Source: Pseudomonas sp. p1(2021b)
Lineage (GTDB): Bacteria; Pseudomonadota; Gammaproteobacteria; Pseudomonadales; Pseudomonadaceae
Direction: 5' to 3'
DNA: 64,000 bases
NCBI RefSeq assembly: GCF_020151015.1
Contig: NZ_CP083746.1
Location: 5,114,501 to 5,178,500, forward strand
This document shows, one piece after another, positions 46,827 through 57,087 of this stretch. Positions within the stretch are counted from its first letter, which is position 1. Every line of letters begins with the position of its first letter. The translations under genes were made by a program, and so were the position numbers. The notes beneath the pieces are model-generated. The model had not been told where the DNA came from. It worked only from the letters and a program-made list of their open reading frames with translations, and searched no databases.

Positions 46827-47188
46827 GGCAGACTCTCCGCGTGCTGTGCCGGCTCGGTCGGCAGGGTGGCCAACTGCACTTCCAGATCGGCCAACGCTTC
46901 GCGCCGACGCTCGACGAACTGACGCAGCAGGGCAAGCTGCGCGGCCGCTTCGTCGCCGTCCGCCGCATCCAGCGCCCGGCACAGCCGCGCCAGCGCGTCG
47001 AGGCCGATGCCCGCCTCGAAGGCCGCCCGCACGAAGCACAGCCGTTGCAAGGCGGCGTCATCGAACAAGCCGTAGCCGCCTGGTGTGCACGCCACCGGGC
47101 GCAGCAATCCGCGCAGCAGGTAGTCGCGCACGATATGCACGCTCACCCCGGCATCAAGAGCCAGCCGGGACACCGTGTAGGCGTTCAT
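46823..47188 (-). CDS. merD: Mercury resistance co-regulator MerD
   Basis: A 121-residue MerR-like HTH protein ([20 protein letters not shown], then [18 protein letters not shown]) lacking the metal-binding cysteines of MerR. MerD binds the mer operator and turns the operon off after mercury is removed. It begins 17 bases after merA. Confidence 0.95.
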   Translation of the reverse strand: MNAYTVSRLALDAGVSVHIVRDYLLRGLLRPVACTPGGYGLFDDAALQRLCFVRAAFEAGIGLDALARLCRALDAADGDEAAAQLALLRQFVERRREALADLEVQLATLPTEPAQHAESLP

Positions 47189-47205
47189 TGAACACCTCCT
47201 TTTTC

Positions 47206-48903
<1,698 letters not shown>

Positions 48904-48962
48904 TTATCGTTTGTGGCGCCAGACAATGACGTCCGTTGTGCTGCGGTGCCGTTTTCAGTGAC

Positions 48963-49238
48963 TCACTGCTTGACGCTGGACGGATAGCCCGCGTCTGCGG
49001 TTGCCTTGGTCAGCTTCTGCACGCTGGTCTTGGCATCGTCGAAGGTGACGACCGCTTGGCGTGTCTCGAAAGTCACGTCAACTTTGCTGACGCCTTCGAC
49101 CTTGGAAATCGCCTTCTTGACAGTGATCGGGCAGGCGGAGCAGGTCATGCCCGGTACGGACAGCGTGACGGTCTGGGTGGCGGCCCAGACGGGGGCAACA
49201 ACGGCGGCGAGGGCGAGGGAGGCAAACAGTTTCTTCAT
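48963..49238 (-). CDS. merP: Periplasmic mercury-binding protein MerP
   Basis: A 91-residue protein with a signal peptide MKKLFASLALAAVVAPVWA and one HMA domain with PGMTCSACPITVKK. It captures Hg(II) in the periplasm and hands it to MerT. It lies 12 bases after merT and 71 bases before merA. No merC is present, so this is the merRTPADE arrangement. Confidence 0.97.
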   Translation of the reverse strand: MKKLFASLALAAVVAPVWAATQTVTLSVPGMTCSACPITVKKAISKVEGVSKVDVTFETRQAVVTFDDAKTSVQKLTKATADAGYPSSVKQ

Positions 49239-49250
49239 GGTGAACTCCGA

Positions 49251-49601
49251 TCAGTAGAAAAATGGCATGACGTAGGGAAATCCGAGCGCGACCAGAACCA
49301 GCGCGGCCACGATCCAGAAAATGAGCTTGTAAGTAGCTCGCACTTGGGGAATCGCGCAGACCTCACCCGGTTTGCAGGCCGCTGCCTGCCGGTAGATGCG
49401 CCGCCAGGCGAAGAACAACGCCACCAGCGCCACGCCGATAAAGATGGGGCGATAGGGTTCCAACACCGCCAAGTTGCCGATCCAAGCGCCGCTGAACCCC
49501 AAGGCGATCAGAACCAACGGCCCGAGGCAGCAAGCCGAGGCGAGGATGGCGGCAAGCCCTCCAGTGAAGAGCGCGCCGCGCCCGGTTTTTGGTTCAGACA
49601 T
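49251..49601 (-). CDS. merT: Mercuric ion transport protein MerT
   Basis: A 116-residue inner-membrane protein with three helices; the cysteine pair [20 protein letters not shown] in helix 1 and CKPGEVCA on the cytoplasmic loop pass Hg(II) to MerA. ATG 49601 ([10 protein letters not shown]) follows GGACA and matches known MerT; the longer upstream frame reads across the operator. First gene of the operon. Confidence 0.97.
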
Positions 49602-49636
49602 GCGCTTGTCCTTTCGAATTGAAATTGGATAGCGTA

Positions 49637-49667
49637 ACCTTACTTCCGTACTCATGTACGGAGTCAA
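49637..49667. promoter_or_regulatory. mer operator-promoter
   Basis: TCCGTAC-N4-GTACGGA (49645-49662) lies between a minus-strand -35 TTGACT (49662-49667) and -10 TAAGGT (49637-49642). The spacer is 19 bases, the over-long spacing that MerR-Hg untwists to activate transcription. Confidence 0.95.
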
Positions 49668-49672
49668 GCGAT

Positions 49673-50107
49673 ATGGAAAACAATTTGGAGAACCTGACCA
49701 TTGGCGTTTTCGCCAAGGCGGCCGGGGTCAATGTGGAGACCATCCGTTTCTATCAGCGCAAGGGCTTGTTGCTGGAGCCTGACAAGCCCTATGGCAGCAT
49801 CCGCCGCTATGGCGAGGCGGATGTAACGCGGGTGCGCTTCGTGAAATCAGCCCAGCGGCTGGGCTTCAGCCTGGATGAGATCGCCGAGCTGCTGCGGCTG
49901 GAGGATGGCACCCATTGCGAGGAAGCCAGCAGTCTGGCCGAGCACAAGCTCAAGGACGTGCGCGAGAAAATGGCTGACCTGGCGCGCATGGAGGCCGTGC
50001 TGTCTGAGTTGGTGTGCGCCTGCCATGCGCGAAGGGGGAACGTTTCCTGCCCGCTGATCGCGTCACTACAGGGTGGAGCAAGCTTGGCAGGTTCGGCTAT
50101 GCCTTAG
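49673..50107 (+). CDS. merR: Mercury-responsive regulator MerR
   Basis: A 144-residue MerR regulator. The HTH is [20 protein letters not shown]; Hg-binding cysteines lie in [19 protein letters not shown] and [10 protein letters not shown]. It is divergent from merTPADE across the mer operator. Its stop codon overlaps an internal Tn21/Tn501-type end. Confidence 0.97.
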
Positions 50108-50140
50108 CGTGCTTTATTTTCCGTTTTCTGAGACGACCCC
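50103..50140. repeat. Internal relic Tn21/Tn501-type terminal repeat
   Basis: CTTAGCGTGCTTTATTTTCC and the following bases up to GACGACCCC match the mer-side end of Tn21/Tn501 rather than this element's own ends. It lies 43 bases inside the functional end at 50183 and overlaps the merR stop. Confidence 0.85.
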
Positions 50141-50182
50141 TTAGAAAGCCTAGTCAAAGAGCTGTCACGAGAACACCGTTAG

Positions 50183-50220
50183 CTTAGCGTACGATTTTTT
50201 CCGAATTCTGCGGTTCCCCC
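50183..50220. repeat. Terminal inverted repeat of the mer transposon (mer side)
   Basis: 38 bases, CTTAGCGTACG inside to GCGGTTCCCCC outside, followed directly by the target duplication AAGCA at 50221-50225. Confidence 0.95.
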
Positions 50221-50288
50221 AAGCACGTCGTGAGTGCCTGGCGAATGATCCCAGGAGATCCACTCCACTAGCTCAAGTAGGTTCAGCG

Positions 50289-50639
50289 ATGGCTTGGATC
50301 ATTACGAAGTACCTGGTCACTGCCGCGATAGTGATTATCGTGTCTGAGCTGGCAAAGCGCAGTGACAAGCTGGGCGGCTTGGTTGCCGCCCTGCCATTGG
50401 TCACCGTCTTGACGCTCATCTGGCTCTACTTGGAGAACCAGAGCATGGAGAAGATTTCCAATCATGCCTGGTACACGTTCTGGTATGTGATTCCAACGCT
50501 GCCGATGTTTATCGCGTTTCCGGCACTGCTGCCCAAGTTGGGATTCTGGCCAACACTTATCTCCAGCATCCTCATCACCATGGCGAGCTTCGGAGGATTT
50601 GCCCTACTTCTAAGGCGATTGGGCATCGAGTTGCTTTGA
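50289..50639 (+). CDS. DUF3147 family membrane protein
   Basis: A 116-residue integral membrane protein with four predicted helices (ITKYLVTAAIVIIVSELAKR, GLVAALPLVTVLTLIWLYLE, WYVIPTLPMFIAFPALLPKL, LISSILITMASFGGFALLLR). The pattern fits DUF3147, often found in heavy-metal regions of pseudomonads. Originally it was the next gene after czcD, before the transposon inserted. Function unknown. Confidence 0.88.
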   Translation: MAWIITKYLVTAAIVIIVSELAKRSDKLGGLVAALPLVTVLTLIWLYLENQSMEKISNHAWYTFWYVIPTLPMFIAFPALLPKLGFWPTLISSILITMASFGGFALLLRRLGIELL

Positions 50640-50671
50640 GTCGGGTGTAGAGGAAAGCACTCGGTCACCGC

Positions 50672-50998
50672 TTACCGGCTGTTGATGCACTCACCTTTCA
50701 CGAGGTAGCGAACCATGTGCAGTTCGCCCTTGGAATCCTCGTAAGTCATCATGCTTCTCACATTCCCGCAGTACCGCACGCTAGGCGAGACGTACACCAA
50801 CTTGCCAACGTCCAAATCCATACCGTATGCGTAATCTTCAAGCTCGGGCATGGGTTTCTTCACGCTCTGTGCATAGCGTTCTGTAGCCTTCCTGGCAGAC
50901 TGCTCAAGATCGTCGTTGATCTGAACGCTACTTTGGGCATTTGTCGACAGTGCAGAGAAAAGCATGAACGCGGCAATAGCCGATATAGTTGTTTTCAT
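50672..50998 (-). CDS. DUF2790 exported small protein
   Basis: A 108-residue protein with a signal peptide MKTTISAIAAFMLFSALSTNA. The mature part has the DUF2790 core VKKPMPELEDYAYGMDLDVG and a Cys pair (RYCGNVRSMM, KGECINS) likely forming a disulfide in the periplasm. A paralogue is at 58250. The family is enriched in metal-resistance loci of Pseudomonas but has no known activity. An intrinsic terminator lies in its own leader, 16 bases before the start. Confidence 0.88.
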   Translation of the reverse strand: MKTTISAIAAFMLFSALSTNAQSSVQINDDLEQSARKATERYAQSVKKPMPELEDYAYGMDLDVGKLVYVSPSVRYCGNVRSMMTYEDSKGELHMVRYLVKGECINSR

Positions 50999-51013
50999 GA
51001 GAAGTCCATTAAT

Positions 51014-51038
51014 AAAAAAGCGCCCATGGCGGGGCGCT
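51014..51038 (-). terminator. Intrinsic terminator inside the leader of the DUF2790 gene
   Basis: On the minus strand AGCGCCC-CGCCAT-GGGCGCT is followed by six T, ending 16 bases before the ATG at 50998. A second hairpin with nine-base arms (51042-51050 with 51072-51080) lies just upstream in the same leader. Confidence 0.75.
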
Positions 51039-51158
51039 AAAATTCACCTTACCAAAGGAGCGTATGGTTCCAAGGTGAATGCATTGGCGTGAGCAGGGTA
51101 TCGTTACTCCCGCCATGCTGCTTCAGATGAGACTGGCCCAAAGCAGCGCTGCCTGTGT

Positions 51159-51214
51159 GCTGTTCTTAAACTAGCAAAAGCGGCTAACGACAAGATGATT
51201 GTGAAATTACAATT
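51159..51214 (-). promoter_or_regulatory. Metal-responsive promoter of the DUF2790 gene
   Basis: On the minus strand AATTGTAATT (51214-51205), ten bases, CTTGTCGTTAGC (51194-51183), then an AT-rich -10 about 41 bases from the box start. The same order and spacing occurs before the gene at 57088. Confidence 0.65.
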
Positions 51215-51238
51215 TGGACATGTAATAGATTGTAAAGT

Positions 51239-51697
51239 AATTATTCTTGCCCAATTAAGATGAAAAGCCATGCATGCTGGCCGGTTTAAGCCCGTTATCA
51301 AAGGGGCGAACGATCGGTGGCTTGCTACCACTCGGAGCTTGAGCTTGTAGGATTGAACGCCATAAATGCTGAGCAGCTTGGCAGAAACGCCACCCCTCTC
51401 GGCCGAATCCTCCTGTCAGTCCTGAGGACTGATAACCGCTGCAAGCCACAGAATCCGCTAAGCTCAGTAGGGAAAGCCGTCATGACTGTCAGCAATCTTG
51501 CGGCTACATTACAAATTTGTAGGATTTCGCCGCGGCCAGCGTCTTCGCGTTAAGATTCAAGCGTCCTCAGGTGACCCCGGCGTATGGACAGAGGTAGCGA
51601 CTACCAGATGTCATGCACTCAGCCGAACCTTCAAACTGCCTGCAACCACAGTCTTGGCGGATTAGGCCAATTCCTTCCTCACACCTTGAGATAAGTT
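51239..51697. other. Regulatory region upstream of the czcRS-like operon
   Basis: No gene is supported. The region contains the perfect palindrome TACAAATTTGTA at 51510-51521, preceded by ATT and followed by GGATTTCGCC, a candidate binding site for the downstream response regulator (autoregulation), and TTCGCGTTAAGATT at about 51543, which may include the promoter -10. Confidence 0.5.
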
Positions 51698-52372
51698 ATG
51701 CGCGTTCTAGTTGTGGAAGACGAAATTAAAACTGCCGAATATCTTCAGCAGGGCCTATCCGAAAGCGGGTATGTCGTAGATATCGTGCACAATGGTGTTG
51801 ACGCCCTGCACTTGTTCAATACTAACGTCTATTCGTTGGTTCTGCTGGACGTAAACCTTCCTGGCATCGACGGTTGGGACCTTTTGGAAACCATCAGGAA
51901 AACCAGCCGGGTCCGCATCATCATGCTGACCGCTCGTGGTCGCATCAACGACAAGCTCAAAGGCTTGGATGGCGGAGCCGACGATTACCTTGTCAAACCC
52001 TTCGAATTCCCGGAGCTGCTCGCTCGAATCCGTTCGCTGCAGCGGCGTGGTGATGAATTAGTCGAGAAGAGTTCGCTGAAAATTGCCGACTTGGAACTCG
52101 ACTCAGTGCGCCATCGGGTTTTCCGCGCTGGCACACGCATCGATCTCACCACAAAGGAATTTACGCTCCTGCACCTGCTTATGAGCAGGACGGGCGAAGC
52201 GCTGACTCGTTCTCAGATCATTTCGTTGGTCTGGGACATGAATTTTGACTGCGATACCAACGTCATCGATGTCGCTATCCGGCGCCTTCGCTCAAAGATC
52301 GATGACCCGTTTGAAACCAAGCTCATTCACACGCTTCGTGGCGTAGGGTACGTTTTTGAGGAACGCGCATGA
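51698..52372 (+). CDS. czcR: OmpR-family heavy-metal response regulator (CzcR/CopR-like)
   Basis: A 224-residue response regulator. Receiver: MRVLVVEDEIKTAEYLQQGL with phospho-acceptor Asp in LVLLDVNLPGIDGWDLLETI; DNA-binding winged helix: IDLTTKEFTLLHLLMSRTGE and DVAIRRLRSKIDDPF. It is followed by a sensor kinase whose start overlaps its stop (ATGA). By context it controls czcCBA and the small exported protein genes; whether it is named CzcR, CopR or IrlR cannot be settled from sequence alone. Confidence 0.9.
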   Translation: MRVLVVEDEIKTAEYLQQGLSESGYVVDIVHNGVDALHLFNTNVYSLVLLDVNLPGIDGWDLLETIRKTSRVRIIMLTARGRINDKLKGLDGGADDYLVKPFEFPELLARIRSLQRRGDELVEKSSLKIADLELDSVRHRVFRAGTRIDLTTKEFTLLHLLMSRTGEALTRSQIISLVWDMNFDCDTNVIDVAIRRLRSKIDDPFETKLIHTLRGVGYVFEERA

Positions 52373-53787
52373 GGCCATTCAGCCTGGCTGCAAAGCTGGG
52401 ATTAAAGGTGGGGTTGATGAGCGCAGCGTTGCTGCTTCTGTTCGCCACCTTCGGGTATCTGATGGTGGGTCAGGCGCTAGAGCGAAATGCCCGCAGTGAC
52501 CTGGAAGTGAAGATGGCGGGCATGGCTCACAACCTGTCCATGATTTCCGACATCTCAGGAGTCAACGCAGACGCACATCAGCTTGTGGATCTGGTGATGG
52601 GCCACAACAACCTGTACGTCAGCATTTTCGAGTCGGCGCAGAGTGAAACGCCCCTGCTCTCGATTGGCTCGAAGCAGGTCAACGTGGAGGTGCACAAGTT
52701 TCAACCATCCGCACAGCCGAAGGAACATGAGTGGCGCGACACCCAGGACCGCCCCTTGCTGACAGCTTCTCGCACCATGAATTTGGGCGACGGAACCGAA
52801 GTCAGCGTGTACATGACTATGGACCAGTCGTCCAATGAAGCGCTGCTTGATGCATTGCTCACCTGGGCCCTGATGATTTCCCCGCTCATCATCGCGCTGA
52901 TCCTCGCAATCGGCTGGTGGACCGTACGCAGAGGTCTGCTGCCTCTGACCAAGTTCCTGAAAGTCGCCTCGAAGATCTCCACCGAGAGTCTTGACCATCG
53001 TCTGCCGACTAATGGAATGCCAGCAGAACTCAAAGAGCTCGCCGACGGTATCAACATCATGCTGGCTCGCCTGGATGACGGGGTTCAGCAGCTCTCGCAG
53101 TTTTCTGACGATCTTGCTCACGAACTGCGAGCGCCGCTATCCAACCTGATGGGTAAAGCCCAAGTTGCACTGACCAGAGAGCGATCCCTTCCCGAGTACA
53201 GGGAAGTGCTGGAGTCGTGCACAGAAGAGCTGGACCGCATGAGCCGCATGGTTTCCGACATGCTGTTCCTCGCTCAGGTCAGTCATCCGGCATCCATGGT
53301 GGAGTTCGAACCTGTGTCCCTGGTCGATGAAGTTCAGCGGGTGTGTGATCTCTTCAGCATTTCGGCAGAGGATGGCGAGATCCAGCTGCAGATCTCTGGC
53401 AGTGATGACGTGGTGCGCGGTAACCGCCTGATGATTCAACGAGCCGTCTCGAACCTGGTGTCAAATGCGATTCGCTACTGCCCTCGCGGTCGCACGGTCT
53501 ACGTGAAAGTGCAACGCGGTGGTAGCGGCACGACCTTGAGCGTCGGCAACCCGGGCCGCGGGATCGCCAAGGAACACCATGCGCATTTGTTTGAACGGTT
53601 CTACCGCGTAGATAAGAGCCGAGCACGAAGCGAAGGGGGGACCGGTCTTGGCCTTGCCATCGTGCAGTCGATCATGAGCCTGCATCAAGGCTCGGCGAGC
53701 GTGGAAGTGACCGAGGAAAATTTCACCTGGTTCCACCTTCACTTTCCCGAAGCCCAGCTAAAGCAGTCGGCAAAGACCGCTGCTTGA
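52369..53787 (+). CDS. czcS: Heavy-metal sensor histidine kinase (CzcS/CopS-like)
   Basis: A 472-residue kinase with two transmembrane helices (residues about 12-35 and 165-187) bracketing a periplasmic sensor of about 130 residues. Then come a HAMP domain, the phospho-acceptor box FSDDLAHELRAPLSNLMGKA, an N-box in AVSNLVSNAIRY, and G-boxes in VGNPGRGIAKEH and GGTGLGLAIVQSI. The periplasmic domain has a His/Asp-containing segment fit for metal sensing. A terminator follows. Confidence 0.9.
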   Translation: MRPFSLAAKLGLKVGLMSAALLLLFATFGYLMVGQALERNARSDLEVKMAGMAHNLSMISDISGVNADAHQLVDLVMGHNNLYVSIFESAQSETPLLSIGSKQVNVEVHKFQPSAQPKEHEWRDTQDRPLLTASRTMNLGDGTEVSVYMTMDQSSNEALLDALLTWALMISPLIIALILAIGWWTVRRGLLPLTKFLKVASKISTESLDHRLPTNGMPAELKELADGINIMLARLDDGVQQLSQFSDDLAHELRAPLSNLMGKAQVALTRERSLPEYREVLESCTEELDRMSRMVSDMLFLAQVSHPASMVEFEPVSLVDEVQRVCDLFSISAEDGEIQLQISGSDDVVRGNRLMIQRAVSNLVSNAIRYCPRGRTVYVKVQRGGSGTTLSVGNPGRGIAKEHHAHLFERFYRVDKSRARSEGGTGLGLAIVQSIMSLHQGSASVEVTEENFTWFHLHFPEAQLKQSAKTAA

Positions 53788-53801
53788 AGCGCGCCCACTT
53801 G

Positions 53802-53829
53802 AAAAGGCCCGTCAATCGACGGGCCTTTT
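53802..53829. terminator. Terminator after the sensor kinase gene
   Basis: AAAAGGCCCGTC-AATC-GACGGGCCTTTT is a perfect 12-base-pair stem with T- and A-runs at its ends, so it works in both directions; it begins 15 bases after the stop. Confidence 0.9.
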
Positions 53830-53957
53830 GTCTATGCAATGCCTCAGTGCCTAAGCACCACAGGGTCCATAGGTGACCGCAGAATTACCGACTTTATGAT
53901 CTTTTGCTCTTCTGGGTTGGCGTTTCGTAAGCGAGCCGCGAACACACCTTGCGCTCG

Positions 53958-55491
53958 TTAAGCAGGCGTCCACTGATGCGGCAACAAGGCCTCGATCTCG
54001 CTCGCCCGTTGAGTAGGCAGTCGTGTCAGCACGTCCTTGAGGTAGGCATACGGATCATGTCCATTCATACGCGCCGACTGGATCAAGCTCATGATCGCAG
54101 CCGCGCGTTTGCCACTGCGCAGTGATCCAGCAAACAACCAATTGGCACGTCCAAGTGCCCACGGTCGTATTTGGTTCTCGACGTGGTTGTTATCGATGGG
54201 CAACGCGCCGTCGTCCAGGTAGCGCGTCAGCGCTACCCAACGTTTCAAGCTGTAATCGAGAGCCTTGGCGATGGCCGAGCCTTCTGGCACCAGCTCGCGC
54301 TGGGTCAGCATCCAGTCATGCAGTTTTTCAGCGATGGGAACCGCATCCTGCTGACGTATTCGTCGGCGGTCTTCTTCGCTCATGTCCTTGGCCTGTCGTT
54401 CGACCTCGTAGAGCGCACCAATCGTTAGAAGCGCCTGCTCGGCCAACTGACTCTTGTTCGCCGCATGCAAGTCAAAGAACTTGCGGCGCGCATGGGCCAT
54501 GCAGCCAACCTCGACGATGCCTTGTTCGAAACTGGCCTTGTAGCCGGCAAAGTCATCGCACACCAACTTGCCGCGCCAGTCGTCCAGGAAGTTACGCGCA
54601 TGCTCGCCGGCACGGCTCGGGCTGAAGTCGTAGACCACGGATTTCAGCTCTGCGTAAGCAGTGCTGCTGTAGGCCCACACATAACTTCGATGGGTTTTCT
54701 TTTCACCTGGTGCCAGCATCTGAACCGGTGTTTCATCGGCATGGATGACCGGTTGCGCCAGCACCGCTTCACGCAGTGCATCGACCAATGGTTGAAGCTG
54801 AACACCTGTTTGCCCAACCCAGCGGGCCAGTGTCGAACGGGGAATGGCCAAGCCGGCGCGGCCAAAGATCTTTTCCTGCCGGTACAGCGGCAGATGGTCA
54901 GCGAACTTGGCCACCATCACATGGGCCAACAGGCCTGCGGTGGGGATGCCTTTGTCGATGACTTGTGCCGGAACCGGCGCCTGGATCAGGGTTTCGCAAG
55001 CTCGGCAGGCCCATTTGCCACGTACATGCTGCTCGACCGTGAACACACGGCGTGTAATCGAGCTTTTCGCTGACATCTTCACCGATGCGTTGAAGCTCGC
55101 AGCCACACGCGCATTGGGTGTTGTCGGGTTCATGGCGGATAACCGTACGCGGAAGCTGTGCTGGCAGTGGTGCGCGCTTGGGCTTCTGGCTTGGCTCTTT
55201 TGGGGCCGGGTCGGGATGAAGTGCGTTCAGCTCAGCTTCGATGGCCTCAAGGTCGACGTTGAGCAAATCATCGAGCAGACGGCCTTGCTCTGGGCTGATT
55301 TGTTCGCTGCGCTTGGCGTACTTATGGCGTTTGAGAACGGCAATCTCGTGCGTGAGTTGCTCGATGATGATTTTGTCGTTTTGGATCTTGCGACTCATCG
55401 CCTCGACTTGAGACTGCAATGTCAGCGTCTGCGCGAGCAGCGCACGCAGCTCTGCTGGAGTCAGTTGGTCGAGGTCGGGTAAGGAAGTCAT
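53958..55491 (-). pseudogene. tnpC: IS66 transposase TnpC, frameshifted
   Basis: The N-terminal part (MTSLPDLDQLTPAELRALLA, coiled coil, then CACGCELQRIGEDVSEKLDY) runs in one frame to about 55046. The catalytic DDE part (QHVRGKWACRACETLIQAPV, HADETPVQMLAPGEKK, CMAHARRKFFDLHAANK) continues in another frame to 53958. The joint is at TACACGCCG-TGTGTTC, where about two bases are missing relative to the family (expected Pro-Gly-Val-Phe-Thr). The length, 1534 bases, is two short of 512 codons. The transposase is probably inactive unless a slip restores the frame. Confidence 0.85.
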
Positions 55492-55552
55492 GCCGCCAAT
55501 TGTGCCAGAGCACCGCACTGGCGGCGATTGGCGGTTATGCCAATGGCAAGCA

Positions 55553-55888
55553 CTAAAGCCGTGTGATGGTGCTGTTGGCCCCCATGCGCTGCCAAGGTAA
55601 CCCCATGATGAGCGCCTGAAGTTGCTCGCTGTCCAGTTCCACTTGAGCGCCGTGACGAATACCCGGCCAGTGGAATTTACCCTGGTTGAGTCGGCGTGCT
55701 GCCAGCCACACGCCAACGCCGTCATGTACCAGCACCTTTATCCGGTTGGCGCGACGGTTGGCGAAGAGATAAGCGCAGTGCGGCTTCGCCGCACCGAAGA
55801 CCGCGACAACACGGGCCAAGGCCGTTTCGGTGCCGGCGCGCATGTCCATGGGCTCGGTGGCCAGCCAGATGGTATCGATACGGATCAT
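55553..55888 (-). CDS. tnpB: IS66 accessory protein TnpB
   Basis: A 111-residue IS66 Orf2 protein with the family pattern WLATEPMDMRAGTETALARV, CAYLFANRRANRIKVLVHDG and GVWLAARRLNQGKFHWPG. It is required for IS66 transposition though its biochemical role is unclear. Its start overlaps the tnpA stop (ATGA). Confidence 0.93.
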   Translation of the reverse strand: MIRIDTIWLATEPMDMRAGTETALARVVAVFGAAKPHCAYLFANRRANRIKVLVHDGVGVWLAARRLNQGKFHWPGIRHGAQVELDSEQLQALIMGLPWQRMGANSTITRL

Positions 55889-56208
55889 TTGACGAGGCCG
55901 CGAATGAAGCGGGCGCAGCCATCGGGATCGACAGTGGGCCAGATCACTGTGAGTGTGTGTTGTTTGAACGGAATTTCGATACGCGCCAACGTTGGTTGCG
56001 CAGGCGCAGATTCAGTCTTCATCGTCAGCGGCACGAATGCAGGTAACGCGTCAGGTTGGCGGTCACGATAGAGCGGAATCCATTTGCGCACTAGGTTGGC
56101 ATTGATGCCATGGCGCAGCGCGATGCTGGCTATCGACACGTCAGGTTGAAGACATTCCTGGACGACTTGGGCTTTGAACGGTTTTGGATAAGAGGTGCGC
56201 TGGCGCAT
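55885..56208 (-). CDS. tnpA: IS66 accessory protein TnpA
   Basis: A 107-residue HTH protein of IS66 Orf1 type: RTSYPKPFKAQVVQECLQPD, VSIASIALRHGINANLVRKW. ATG 56208 follows AAGGATCACC; the longer frame upstream enters a hairpin. It is the first gene of tnpABC. Confidence 0.9.
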   Translation of the reverse strand: MRQRTSYPKPFKAQVVQECLQPDVSIASIALRHGINANLVRKWIPLYRDRQPDALPAFVPLTMKTESAPAQPTLARIEIPFKQHTLTVIWPTVDPDGCARFIRGLVK

Positions 56209-56222
56209 GGTGATCCTTGCGA

Positions 56223-56270
56223 TAAGGGCGATGGTGTCCACGTATTTTTAGGTGGACACCATCGCCCTTA
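56223..56270. repeat. Perfect 19-bp inverted repeat in the IS66 leader
   Basis: TAAGGGCGATGGTGTCCAC (56223-56241) and its exact inverse (56252-56270) with a 10-base loop lie between the outer inverted end and the tnpA start, 15 bases before that start. Confidence 0.95.
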
Positions 56271-56985
56271 ATGCTGGGATTCTGAAGGTGTGTTGGCTGG
56301 CCGCTTACGGCGTTTCTCCACAGGTGGGAGAAGTATTGGGCATTCACTTTTTCCTGAGCGCTCACACTGCCGGCGGCCTCAATGAACTGCATGGTCGAGT
56401 ACACACAGATCAGTGCCAGGATGAAGAATGCTGTCGCCACCACCATGACATAACGTTTGGCCAGCACCGGTGCCCGCTTTAGCTCCAGGATCGAGGCATC
56501 CGCTAATTTTGTCGCGGCAGTAAGCTCCGAAATCAGCGGTTGGATGGCGGTCTCGACTCCACGAGCGGCAGCGGAATATGCCTCTGCCGCAGCGCGGATG
56601 ACGACCTCTTCGGCATTGGACCAGGCTTTCTCAGCCTTTCGTACCTCCTCCTGAATCTGCCGACTGACAAGGTCAACCTCCTCCACCAGCTCGTTCGACT
56701 TTTCCAGAACAGCGTTGCAGGCCCTGGTCTGGGAGGCCAGCTCATCGAGCTGAACAGTGAGTTTTTCAGTGCTTCGGCGGAAGTCACCGATGGCAACTGA
56801 CCAAGGCTCTATGTCATTCATGGCTATCTCCTAGAGCGGCCGGTGACGGCGCACGGTTTTATTTTGTTAGATATCAAAAATGTAATTTACGGAACAGTTT
56901 GAAGTCAGCCTCGACACAAGCGAGATAGACATGATCCTTCCAGATTTGCAGATTGGGCGCATCCGGCCAGCCGCCTAAATTACGG

Positions 56986-57041
56986 AATTGTAATTATTGA
57001 CTCACCTTGTCGTTAGCTTCGCGTTCCTAAACTACAAACCA
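56986..57041 (+). promoter_or_regulatory. Metal-responsive promoter of the small exported protein at 57088
   Basis: AATTGTAATT (56986-56995), ten bases, CTTGTCGTTAGC (57006-57017) and TAAACT at 57028-57033 as -10. The arrangement matches the promoter at 51159-51214. Confidence 0.7.
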
Positions 57042-57087
57042 ACAAAGGCCGTCAGTCAGGCAGGCCTAGTAAGAACCGAGGCACACA

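Larger units (their letters stand above)
53927..56308 (-). mobile_element. IS66-family insertion sequence
   Basis: 2382 bases with inverted ends beginning GTAAGCG and ending AACACACCTT (53927-53950 and 56285-56308) and an 8-base target duplication GGCGTTTC on each side (53919-53926 and 56309-56316), both as expected for IS66. It holds tnpA, tnpB and a frameshifted tnpC. Confidence 0.95.
53844..56821 (-). pseudogene. Coiled-coil membrane protein gene split by IS66
   Basis: The N-terminal 171 residues are encoded from 56821 down to 56309; the IS66 element follows; the last 24 residues (NPEEQK to VVLRH, stop at 53844) lie on the other side of the element. Removing the element and one copy of GGCGTTTC gives a continuous 195-residue frame. 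The protein has a long Glu/Ala-rich coiled coil (residues about 15-100), one membrane helix (RYVMVVATAFFILALICVYS) and a short tail. In the present state the frame runs into the element and ends at 56141. Function unknown. Confidence 0.85.

Noticed and set aside
51104..51331. A 75-codon minus-strand frame upstream of the DUF2790 gene
   Set aside because: It runs across the predicted promoter and response-regulator box and has no ribosome site.
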